IMG/VR virus record: IMGVR_UViG_3300025892_000119
Span: 1-27,536 of that record
DNA: 27,536 nucleotides
Direction: 5' to 3' (one strand)
Source: a virus
The translations under genes and the position numbers were made by a program. Shown here piece after piece: positions 15,650 through 23,423 of the stretch (its first letter is position 1; every line of letters begins with the position of its first letter). The notes beneath the pieces were generated by a model. It had not been told where the DNA came from, ran no database searches, and saw only the letters and a list, made by a program, of their open reading frames with translations.

Positions 15650-18600
15650 ATGAGTAAACTTTCAGATTGGTTAGTCTATCCTATTATAGAAGAAGATATA
15701 ACTAAAAATCCTAAGATAAAAAAAGCGTTAAAAAGATTAATTGATAAGAATCTTTTACCTAAATCTTATGCTGTTAATATCGATAAACTTCAAAGTTTTT
15801 TAAACACAAACCCACAGGTATTTACTTCGTTACTAAAACTATTAGGTGAGAGTGATTACACATTCGGTCCTGATTGGATACCTACATCTCTTGGTCAACG
15901 TAAGAAGATGAAGAAACTACATAATAAACCTAATCGTAGTATCAGAGGTGAGGCTAAAGGAGATGTTGTTGTAGTTTATTCAGGTAGATTTCAACCTTTT
16001 CATTTAGGTCACTACTCAACATATAAGAAGTTAGTACAGAAATTTGGGAAAGACAAGGTTTTTATTGGAACAAGTAATAAAACACAATCAGGACGTAGTC
16101 CATTAAATTTTAAAGAAAAAAAATCTATTATTACAAAGTTTTTTAGTATATCACCTAAGATGATTGTACAAGTTCGTAATCCATATTCTCCTGTTGAGAT
16201 ACTAAAAGATTTTCCTAAAGACACTACATATGTAGCCGCAGTAGGAGAAAAAGATTCAAAAAGATTAAAAGGTAAATATTTTAAACCTTATAAGAAAGGA
16301 CAATTTGTTCCTTATGAAGAAGGTGGATTTGTTTTAGCGGTACCGCCAACTGATTTTAAAATAGGCGGTGAGCCTGTAAGTGGAACTAAAGTACGAGCAA
16401 CTTTCGGCGGGTCTGTAAATATGTCGGCTAAAGAAGAGTTATTCAAACGAATGTATAAAAAAGTTGACAAAAAGATATTACAATTTTTAATTAGAAAGTT
16501 TGGAGGCACACTATCTGAAGCTACTACAACAACACAGGGAAATCTTGATGATGGCCCACCAACATATTATGCAAGTTATTCTGATTATAGAAAGTATTCT
16601 ACTGCATGGTTGTTGGACCTTTATGGTGAAGATTGGAAAGTATTAGACCATTTAGTGTATTCAGAGTTTGACCCGTTAGAAGATTATACTTTAAAATACA
16701 ATACGGTACCTGCTGTATCATATTTAGATGCTGGTACAATTAAAGGTTCTAAAGATGCTGTTAAAAAATATAAAAAATTTATACAAAACATTACAGATGA
16801 TTTTGGGTGGGATGTGATTAAATGGTTAGGTGTAGATGCTGCAGAAAAAAGTTTAACAGGAACGGTGTTGTCTGCAGGAGTCGGGAAAGATTTAACTGAC
16901 CAACACGATTTAAAAGAAAATGTAAAAGAAATAGCAGTTCGACCTAAGCCTAAAAAATTTAGAGATATTTATGATGCTCTTCCAATTGATTTAAAGAAAA
17001 GAGTTATGAATCTTAAAAACTATGACCAAAGAAGAGACGCTCATCCTGAAGGTAATGTTTTAAAACATACTATAGCTGTAACTAACAGAGCATTGAAAAC
17101 AGGCGATATTGATTTTGCGTTGTCTGCATTATTTCACGATATAGGAAAAGATTCTACTGCTAAACTACATCCTAAAAAAGGTTTTTGGACTCATTATGGA
17201 CACGAGAAAGTTTCAGCTGTTTTAGTAAAAAAATATGCTACTTGGATAAAATCAATGGGTGGTGATGTTGATACTATTCATTATATAGTTAAACAACATA
17301 TGAGAATGAAAGTCTTTGATAAGATGAAATGGACTAAACAAGATAAGATGAGTAAAGAAAAACATTTTGGTAAGCTACAAAAATTTACTAAATTTGATAA
17401 GGGTGGTAGAGGAATAAATGATAGTGAACTAAAAGAAAATGTATTTTCAGGAAACAAACAACTATTTATAGAAGATAAAGAGTTACTTTTAATGGGCGGT
17501 GCTTACGGACATCTTGCACACCCTTTCGATGATAATAGGTTAACGTTTAGAGATTTGAAAACAATGATAGATTTAGCACTTCAAGGCAAACTTGAAAGTG
17601 TTTCAGAAAAGACAGATGGTCAAAATCTTATGATTTCATTTATTAATGGAAAAGTAAGAGCGGCGAGAAACAAAGGTCAATTAAAGAACTTTGGTCAAAA
17701 CTCTCTTGATATTAAAGGCATACAAAATATGTTTTCAGGTAGAGGCGAAATTGAAAAAGCCTTTACATATTCTATGAAAGATTTAGAGATGGCTATCAAG
17801 AAGTTAGGTAAGAAGGATTTAGATTCAATATTTGGTAATGGAAAATCTTTTATGAGTTTAGAAGTAATGTATGTACCTACTACAAATGTTATTCCTTATG
17901 GAATAAACTTATTAGTATTTCATGGTACTATGACTTACAATGAAAAAGGTGAAGCTATAGGACAGAGTAAATCAGCAGGTTCAAAGTTAACAAAGTTAAT
18001 TAAGAAAGTCAACGGAAATGTTCAAAAACATTTTGATATACAAGCACTGCCTAATACTAAACTGCCTAAAGTTAAAGACTATCAAGCTAAAAAATCTACA
18101 TTTTTAAATAGAGTGAATAAATTACAGAAACAATATGGTCTTGCAGATACAGATACCGCAGGTGATTATCATCAACATTTTTGGTTAGAGTTTATTTTAT
18201 CAGGAGCTAAATCATCTGATTACCCTAATCCTACAGATAACGTTTTGTATAGTTTGATGAAGAGATGGGCGTTCTTTGATAAATCATATAAGATACCTAC
18301 AATTAAAAAAGATTTAAAAGAATATCCTAAATTTTTACAATGGGTATTAGCTGTAGATAAACAAGACCAAACTAAGATATGGAAAAAGAATATTTCCGCA
18401 TTTGAAAAAATATTTCTTGATTTAGGAGCAGAAATACTATCTAATATGGAAAACTTCTTATCTGCGAACCCAACACAAGCCGCAGTTACAATGAGAAAAG
18501 AGATTGCAAAAACAATAAAAAAAATACGTTCAAGTAATGATTTGAGAACTATAGATATGATGAAAGCACAACTTGATAAAGTTCAATCTATGGGTGGATT

Positions 18601-18718
18601 TAAAAAGTTAGTTCCTACAGAAGGAATTACTTTTATGTTCAAAGGCAAAGTTTACAAACTAACAGGTTTGTTTGCACCTATAAATCAGATACTTGGAATG
18701 TTAAAGTATACGAGGTAA
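15650..18718 (+). CDS. Trifunctional protein: HxGH nucleotidyltransferase + HD phosphohydrolase + KxDG ligase-type domain
   Basis: A single frame of 1022 residues. Residues ~105-260 are a nucleotidyltransferase of the NMN adenylyltransferase/cytidylyltransferase group: G112-R-F-Q-P-F-H118-L-G-H121 and S244-G-T-K-V-R249. Residues ~437-590 are an HD phosphohydrolase: H465, H473, H496-D497 (LFHDIGKD), H518, H550. Residues ~606-1022 are a ligase-type nucleotidyltransferase: K654-T-D-G657 as the AMP-accepting lysine, VRAARNKGQ after it, SLEVMY as motif III, E991-G-I for motif IV, and Y1002-K1003-L for motif V. An unrecognised ~130-residue segment lies between the first two. L-x-E sites sit at the borders (LSE 288-290, LKE 421-423, LKE 594-596), and IIE is at 12-14. 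Together the domains suggest nucleic-acid end repair or NAD/nucleotide metabolism; which one is not shown. Confidence 0.85.
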   Translation: MSKLSDWLVYPIIEEDITKNPKIKKALKRLIDKNLLPKSYAVNIDKLQSFLNTNPQVFTSLLKLLGESDYTFGPDWIPTSLGQRKKMKKLHNKPNRSIRGEAKGDVVVVYSGRFQPFHLGHYSTYKKLVQKFGKDKVFIGTSNKTQSGRSPLNFKEKKSIITKFFSISPKMIVQVRNPYSPVEILKDFPKDTTYVAAVGEKDSKRLKGKYFKPYKKGQFVPYEEGGFVLAVPPTDFKIGGEPVSGTKVRATFGGSVNMSAKEELFKRMYKKVDKKILQFLIRKFGGTLSEATTTTQGNLDDGPPTYYASYSDYRKYSTAWLLDLYGEDWKVLDHLVYSEFDPLEDYTLKYNTVPAVSYLDAGTIKGSKDAVKKYKKFIQNITDDFGWDVIKWLGVDAAEKSLTGTVLSAGVGKDLTDQHDLKENVKEIAVRPKPKKFRDIYDALPIDLKKRVMNLKNYDQRRDAHPEGNVLKHTIAVTNRALKTGDIDFALSALFHDIGKDSTAKLHPKKGFWTHYGHEKVSAVLVKKYATWIKSMGGDVDTIHYIVKQHMRMKVFDKMKWTKQDKMSKEKHFGKLQKFTKFDKGGRGINDSELKENVFSGNKQLFIEDKELLLMGGAYGHLAHPFDDNRLTFRDLKTMIDLALQGKLESVSEKTDGQNLMISFINGKVRAARNKGQLKNFGQNSLDIKGIQNMFSGRGEIEKAFTYSMKDLEMAIKKLGKKDLDSIFGNGKSFMSLEVMYVPTTNVIPYGINLLVFHGTMTYNEKGEAIGQSKSAGSKLTKLIKKVNGNVQKHFDIQALPNTKLPKVKDYQAKKSTFLNRVNKLQKQYGLADTDTAGDYHQHFWLEFILSGAKSSDYPNPTDNVLYSLMKRWAFFDKSYKIPTIKKDLKEYPKFLQWVLAVDKQDQTKIWKKNISAFEKIFLDLGAEILSNMENFLSANPTQAAVTMRKEIAKTIKKIRSSNDLRTIDMMKAQLDKVQSMGGFKKLVPTEGITFMFKGKVYKLTGLFAPINQILGMLKYTR

Positions 18719-18721
18719 GAT

Positions 18722-19288
18722 ATGAGTCACGATTACGGTAGTAAAAGTGGTAAAGAAAGAGTTCGTGAATATAAAGCGATGGAAGCTATTTTACGAGGAG
18801 AGACTCCTGAAAAAAGAATAATGGTCGGCTACAAAGGTGAAAAAGCTGTACCGGAAGAAAGTCGTTTAACTGAGATAATGCAAAAAGTTAGAATGCCTTG
18901 GTTCTGTCCATCGTGTAAAAAGATTATGAAGAAAAACATTGATAGTCAAGTGTGGAGACAATTTGAACATTGTTTTGATTGTCAAATAGAATTTGAAAAT
19001 AAACTAATCATTGAAGGCACACACAAAGAATGGAAAAAACGAAAGTCTTTAGAAAATAAGATATCTAAGATGAAAGACGACTTACAAGGTATAAAAGAAT
19101 TTTATGACCAAAAGTCTGTCACACATTTAAACGCAATAAATCCTGAATTAGGAGCTATTGATAGAGAAGAATATAGCGTTGAGAATCCTGAAGAATGGGA
19201 TGCAAAAATTGATGAAGCTGTAAAATTTTTTGAAACTAACATAGAGAAACTTGAAACAGAGTTGGGAGAATTAAATGAAGTGGATTAA
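18722..19288 (+). CDS. Conserved zinc-ribbon protein of T4-like phages, function unknown
   Basis: A 188-residue protein with a treble-clef or ribbon-like zinc site: C62-P-S-C65 and C84-F-D-C87 (H83 adjacent). A charged, helical C-terminal half follows (KRKSLENKISKMKDD and a Glu-rich end), probably a coiled coil. The N-terminal MSHDYGSKSGKERV and the MPWFCPSCKKIM block match a gene I recall as conserved in marine T4-like phages, without known function. GAGG precedes the ATG, and only 3 nt separate it from the previous gene. Its end overlaps the next gene by 14 nt. The place just upstream of membrane proteins and terminase suggests a head or late function, but nothing in the sequence proves it. 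Confidence 0.7.
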   Translation: MSHDYGSKSGKERVREYKAMEAILRGETPEKRIMVGYKGEKAVPEESRLTEIMQKVRMPWFCPSCKKIMKKNIDSQVWRQFEHCFDCQIEFENKLIIEGTHKEWKKRKSLENKISKMKDDLQGIKEFYDQKSVTHLNAINPELGAIDREEYSVENPEEWDAKIDEAVKFFETNIEKLETELGELNEVD

Positions 19289-19586
19289 ATACATCTTAGG
19301 GTTTCTTGGGGCAGTCGGTGCGTTATTTGCTGTGAATAAAGCAAAAAGTGTAGAAGTGAAAAAACTTAAAAAGGTTATCGATGAAAACAAGAAAGAAGAA
19401 AAGAAAGTTGAAAAACAAATCGTAGAATTAGAAACAGCAAAGAAGTCTTCTAAAAAAGAGATTGGCAATATGAAAAGAAAACTTACTATGTCTAAAAAGA
19501 AAACTAAGAAGATGCAGGAAGTTTACGATAATGATGAAGTAGAATCAGCAGAAGATTTTCTTAGAAAGTTTGCTAAAAACAAATGA
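19275..19586 (+). CDS. N-terminally membrane-anchored coiled-coil protein
   Basis: A 103-residue protein. Residues ~4-21 (IKYILGFLGAVGALFAV) form one transmembrane helix, and the rest is almost entirely Lys/Glu-rich heptad sequence (about 25-80), with an acidic stretch before FLRKFAKNK. This layout (short N-terminal anchor, long charged helix) is that of inner-membrane spanin-like (Rz-like) proteins, but no specific family is recognised. GGGAG is placed well before the ATG. The gene overlaps the zinc-ribbon gene by 14 nt and the next gene by 4 nt (ATGA). With the following gene it may form a lysis or membrane pair; this is inference. Confidence 0.6.
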   Translation: MKWIKYILGFLGAVGALFAVNKAKSVEVKKLKKVIDENKKEEKKVEKQIVELETAKKSSKKEIGNMKRKLTMSKKKTKKMQEVYDNDEVESAEDFLRKFAKNK

Positions 19587-19993
19587 GATTCAGTATGAAA
19601 ATATTAAAATATTTCTTAATATCTTTTTTTGTAATGGGTGCTCTAAAAGGCCAAGAGATAAAGAAAGATGGGAAAGTAGTCACTACTTTTACACAAGAAC
19701 AAGCATTAGAAATGTTAAAAGCACGTGATGCTCAATGGGAAAGTAAGTTAGCAAAAGCAGATTCATTGATAGAATCACAAAAAGTAGTAATTTCTGATTG
19801 TGAAGCAGTTGTTTCTAAGTTAGAAGAACAATCAAATTTAGATAGTTTGTTGTTACTTGCTCAGAGAAAACGAATTGATTTGCTAAAAGTTCGTGATGAA
19901 GCTAATGAAAGATTAGTAGAATTAGTTGAACCTAAATGGTACGAAAATCAGTATCTTTGGTTAGGAATAGGATTTATCTTAGGAAAGATTTAA
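19583..19993 (+). CDS. Coiled-coil protein with signal-like N-terminus and C-terminal hydrophobic segment
   Basis: A 136-residue protein starting at the ATGA overlap; a second ATG at 19595 is also possible and gives a cleaner signal sequence (MKILKYFLISFFVMGALKG). The first hydrophobic segment ends in small residues before QE, consistent with signal cleavage; no lipobox Cys is present. A long helix (about 40-110, with SLIESQ and KLEEQS) is followed by a second hydrophobic stretch YLWLGIGFILGKI at the very end. Exported, helical and membrane-tethered at the C-terminus, it resembles a spanin-like or other lysis/superinfection protein in layout only. The position just before terminase is where T4 keeps the small subunit, but the membrane features argue against that. 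Confidence 0.6.
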   Translation: MRFSMKILKYFLISFFVMGALKGQEIKKDGKVVTTFTQEQALEMLKARDAQWESKLAKADSLIESQKVVISDCEAVVSKLEEQSNLDSLLLLAQRKRIDLLKVRDEANERLVELVEPKWYENQYLWLGIGFILGKI

Positions 19994-21570
19994 TGCAATC
20001 TGAAGATTTAAAACAAGCACTACGACAAGAATATATTAAGTGTGGTGAAGACCCATCTTATTTTATACGAAAGTATTGTGTAATCCAACATCCCATAAGA
20101 GGAAAGATACCATTTGAATTATATCCGTTTCAAGTAGACACACTCAAAGAAGTTTTAAATCATAAGTACAATATAATTTTAAAAGCAAGGCAGTTAGGTA
20201 TTTCTACGTTAACTGCGGCGTATTCATTATGGTTAATGACATTTAGAAATGATAAAAACATTTTAGTATTAGCAACAAAACAAGATACTGCTAAAAACCT
20301 TGTTACGAAGATTAGAGTTATGCATTCTAATTTACCAGGGTGGTTGAAACAGACTTGTATTGAAGATAATAAGTTATCATTACGATATAAAAATGGTTCA
20401 CAAGTAAAAGCAGTTTCAAGTAGTGAAGACTCAGGTCGTTCAGAAGCGTTATCTTTATTAGTATTAGATGAGGCCGCATTTATAGACAAGATTGATACGA
20501 TATGGGCTGCGGCTCAACAGACACTATCAACAGGTGGACAATGTATTGCGTTATCTACACCAAACGGTGTTGGAAATTGGTTTCATAGAACTTGGGTAGG
20601 CGCTGAAGAAAACGACAATGGATTTTATCCAATAAAACTTCATTGGACCGTACATCCTGAACGAGATAAATCGTATAGAGCAGCACAAGATAAATTATTA
20701 GGACCCGGACTCGCCGCACAAGAATGTGATTGTGATTTTTTAACTTCAGGTCAAATGGTTGTAGATGGTTCTATTTTACAAGAGTACAAAGATAATCAAT
20801 GTAGAGAACCTATGATGAAACAAGGCATAGACTCTAATGTTTGGATATGGGAAGCACCGGATTATAATAAAAATTATATAATGAGTGCTGATGTTAGTAG
20901 AGGTGATGGTTCAGATTATTCTGCATTTCATATATTAGATGTTGAATCTATGGAACAAGTTGCTGAGTATAGAGGTAAAATAAGTACGAAAGACTTTGGT
21001 AATCTATGTGTAAATGTAGCTACAGAGTTTAATGATGCTTTATTAGTAGTTGAGAATAATAATATAGGTTGGGCTACTATTCAACAAGTTATTGATAGAG
21101 GATATCAAAATTTATTTTATTCTTCTCAAGATTTACAATATGTAGATGTTGAACATCAAATAACAAATAAATTTAGGGCACAAGATAGAAATTTAAAGCC
21201 TGGATTCTCTATGACAATGAAAACAAGGCCACTTGTTATTGCTAAATTAGAAGAATATTTTAGAGAAAAGGCAGTAATTGTGCATTCAAATCGATTAATT
21301 GATGAGTTGTTTGTATTTATATATAACAACAATAAAGCGCAAGCTATGTCCGGCTATAATGATGATTTAGTGATGAGCTATGGCATCGCATTATGGGTAA
21401 GAGATACTGCGTTAAGATTAAGAGCAGAAGGAATAGAGTTAAGTAAAAAAACTATGTCTAATTTCTCTACTCCTAATCAATTAATGTACACACCGGGCGG
21501 AAAAGAAGACGCTTGGAGAATTGAAATCGGTCCAAATAAAGAAAATGAGGACATAAAATGGTTATTGTAG
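19993..21570 (+). CDS. 17: Terminase large subunit, T4 gp17-like
   Basis: A 525-residue DNA-packaging motor with ATPase and headful nuclease. The start is the ATG in TAATG at the end of the preceding gene; the frame is open upstream but only through that gene. ATPase: the Walker-A-like loop K64-A-R-Q-L-G-I-S-T72 lacks the usual GKT lysine and has K64 at the front, as in deviant terminase loops; Walker B is V157-L-D159-E160. Nuclease: D300 in SADVSRGDGSDYS, an acidic residue in LVVENNNIG, and D457-D458 in YNDDLVMSYG give the RNase-H-like metal set. T4 gp17 is about 610 residues, so this one is shorter. The portal gene follows after 9 nt. No small terminase subunit was recognised in the window. 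Confidence 0.93.
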   Translation: MQSEDLKQALRQEYIKCGEDPSYFIRKYCVIQHPIRGKIPFELYPFQVDTLKEVLNHKYNIILKARQLGISTLTAAYSLWLMTFRNDKNILVLATKQDTAKNLVTKIRVMHSNLPGWLKQTCIEDNKLSLRYKNGSQVKAVSSSEDSGRSEALSLLVLDEAAFIDKIDTIWAAAQQTLSTGGQCIALSTPNGVGNWFHRTWVGAEENDNGFYPIKLHWTVHPERDKSYRAAQDKLLGPGLAAQECDCDFLTSGQMVVDGSILQEYKDNQCREPMMKQGIDSNVWIWEAPDYNKNYIMSADVSRGDGSDYSAFHILDVESMEQVAEYRGKISTKDFGNLCVNVATEFNDALLVVENNNIGWATIQQVIDRGYQNLFYSSQDLQYVDVEHQITNKFRAQDRNLKPGFSMTMKTRPLVIAKLEEYFREKAVIVHSNRLIDELFVFIYNNNKAQAMSGYNDDLVMSYGIALWVRDTALRLRAEGIELSKKTMSNFSTPNQLMYTPGGKEDAWRIEIGPNKENEDIKWLL

Positions 21571-21579
21571 GAGTTAATT

Positions 21580-23376
21580 ATGGCTGTAGATAAAGGATTA
21601 TTTACAAGATTACAGAGATTGTTTTCTACTAACGTTGTTGTTAGACAAGTTGGTGGTAAAAAACTTAAAGTTTCTGATACATCGAGGACACAATCGAGTA
21701 TAAAACATCAGTTGATAGACAGATATCAAAAAATCTACTCATCTGCTAAGCAGTTTGGGTATGATGGCGGTCTTATAATTCAACAACAACGTTTAGGTCT
21801 CTTCAAAGATTACGAAACGATGGATAGTGACTCTATTATTTCGTCTGCGCTCGACATTTATGCAGATGAATCTACTATGAAGAACGAGTATGGTAAAGTT
21901 TTAAACATAGAAACTGATAATGCTAATATACACGACATATTACATAACTTATTTTATGATGTTATTAATATAGAATTTAATTTATGGCCGTGGGTTCGTA
22001 ATATGTGTAAATATGGTGACTTCTTTTTGTATCTTGATATAGATGAAAAATTTGGTATTACTAATGTTGTTCCTATGAGCCCGTATGATATTTCAAGAGT
22101 AGAAGGCGAAGACCCTGACAACCCACATTTAATTAAATTTCGTATGAATCCTGTAGATAACGTTAGACACACTACTTATGGGCCATTAGATGATGACTTT
22201 GAAGCATTTCAAATTGCACACTTTAGATTAATAAGTGATGCAAACTTTTTACCATATGGTCGTTCTACATTAGAAGCAGCTCGTAAAGTTTGGAAACAAT
22301 TAACTCTTATGGAAGACGCTATGTTAATTCATAGAATTATGAGAGCTCCTGAAAAGAGAGTATTTAAATTTGATATTGGAAATATACCACCAGCAGAAGT
22401 CGAAAACTATATGCAACAAGTTGTAAATAAGATGAAAAAGACTCCTGTTATGGATGATAAGACCGGTGAGTACAATTTAAAATATAATATGCAAAACATT
22501 ACAGAAGATTTCTTTATACCTGTTCGAGGAGGAGATTCAGGTACTTCTATTGATACGTTAAACGGGTTGAGTTATGATTCTGTTGACGATATTGAATATT
22601 TGAGAAATCGTATGTTAGCATCATTACGTGTACCTAAAGCCTTTCTTGGATATGAAGAAGGTATAGAAGGTAAAGCAACTCTTGCCGCAGAAGATGTTAG
22701 GTTTGCTCGTACAATAGAAAGACTACAACGAATTATTGTAAGTGAATTACAGAAAATAGCTATTGTACACTTGTATGCACAAGGATTTCGTGACCAAGAG
22801 TTAGTAAATTTTGACTTAACACTTACAAACCCGTCTACTATATACGAACAAGAGAAACTTGAGTTGTGGAATACTAAAACAAGTTTAGCTGACTCTATGT
22901 TAAGAGACGGATTAATGTCTTCAGAGTGGGTTTATAAGAATATTTTTGGTATGAGTGATGACGAAATCAAAGAAAATGACGAAAAAGTTATTTTTGACAC
23001 AAAAACTAAGTTTAGAAAACAAACTATCGAATCAGAAGGTACTGACCCGGCAAAAGAACCTGAACAAACAGAAACAGGCGATGAAGAGATAGGTAGAAGT
23101 GGAAATGAGTTGGAAAAAAAGATAGGTAGACCACAAGAAGGGCCGAAATATAAAAAAGATGGCTCATCACGTGGTAGAGACCCTATGGGTTCACACGATT
23201 TACGTACAAGTTACGAAAAAGACAACAAAATTAAACATACTTTTAAAAACGGACCGCTGGCTTTATCACATTATGATGGGTTGATGCAGGCAATGGATAA
23301 AAATTCGAGGAAAATTCTTTCAGAATCGGAAGATTTAACAAATAATTACAAAGAAGAATTAAACTCAGAAAAATAA
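21580..23376 (+). CDS. 20: Portal protein, T4 gp20-like
   Basis: A 598-residue head portal forming the packaging-motor docking ring. Family landmarks include YRMYDTMDSD-type sequence (here YETMDSDSIISSALDIYADE), WPWVRNMCKYGDFFLYLD, SPYDISRVEG, HFRLISDANFLPYGRS, MEDAMLIHRIMRAPEKRVFKFD and MLASLRVPKAFLGYEEG. T4 gp20 is about 524 residues; the extra length is a hydrophilic, Glu/Lys-rich C-terminal tail (after about residue 480). AGGAG precedes the ATG. It is preceded directly by terminase, whereas T4 has tail genes 18 and 19 in between. Confidence 0.93.
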   Translation: MAVDKGLFTRLQRLFSTNVVVRQVGGKKLKVSDTSRTQSSIKHQLIDRYQKIYSSAKQFGYDGGLIIQQQRLGLFKDYETMDSDSIISSALDIYADESTMKNEYGKVLNIETDNANIHDILHNLFYDVINIEFNLWPWVRNMCKYGDFFLYLDIDEKFGITNVVPMSPYDISRVEGEDPDNPHLIKFRMNPVDNVRHTTYGPLDDDFEAFQIAHFRLISDANFLPYGRSTLEAARKVWKQLTLMEDAMLIHRIMRAPEKRVFKFDIGNIPPAEVENYMQQVVNKMKKTPVMDDKTGEYNLKYNMQNITEDFFIPVRGGDSGTSIDTLNGLSYDSVDDIEYLRNRMLASLRVPKAFLGYEEGIEGKATLAAEDVRFARTIERLQRIIVSELQKIAIVHLYAQGFRDQELVNFDLTLTNPSTIYEQEKLELWNTKTSLADSMLRDGLMSSEWVYKNIFGMSDDEIKENDEKVIFDTKTKFRKQTIESEGTDPAKEPEQTETGDEEIGRSGNELEKKIGRPQEGPKYKKDGSSRGRDPMGSHDLRTSYEKDNKIKHTFKNGPLALSHYDGLMQAMDKNSRKILSESEDLTNNYKEELNSEK

Positions 23377-23390
23377 TTTTTAATTAGGAC

Positions 23391-23398
23391 ATATTTAT
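23391..23398 (+). promoter_or_regulatory. ATATTTAT motif in the gap before the prohead-core genes
   Basis: The core of the 10-mer found at 5757 and 13667 recurs in the 47-nt gap after the portal gene, 25 nt before the next ATG. All three long gaps among the late genes contain it. It may be a late-promoter element. Confidence 0.28.
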
Positions 23399-23423
23399 AT
23401 ATGACTTGGAAATTGGGGCTAAA

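Noticed and set aside
19936-19992. Upstream extension of the terminase frame
   Set aside because: The extension lies entirely within the preceding gene, and the ATG in TAATG at 19993 fits the overlap style of the region and the expected N-terminus.
19583-19993. Small terminase subunit (gp16) by position
   Set aside because: The protein has an export-like N-terminus and a C-terminal hydrophobic segment, which do not fit gp16.
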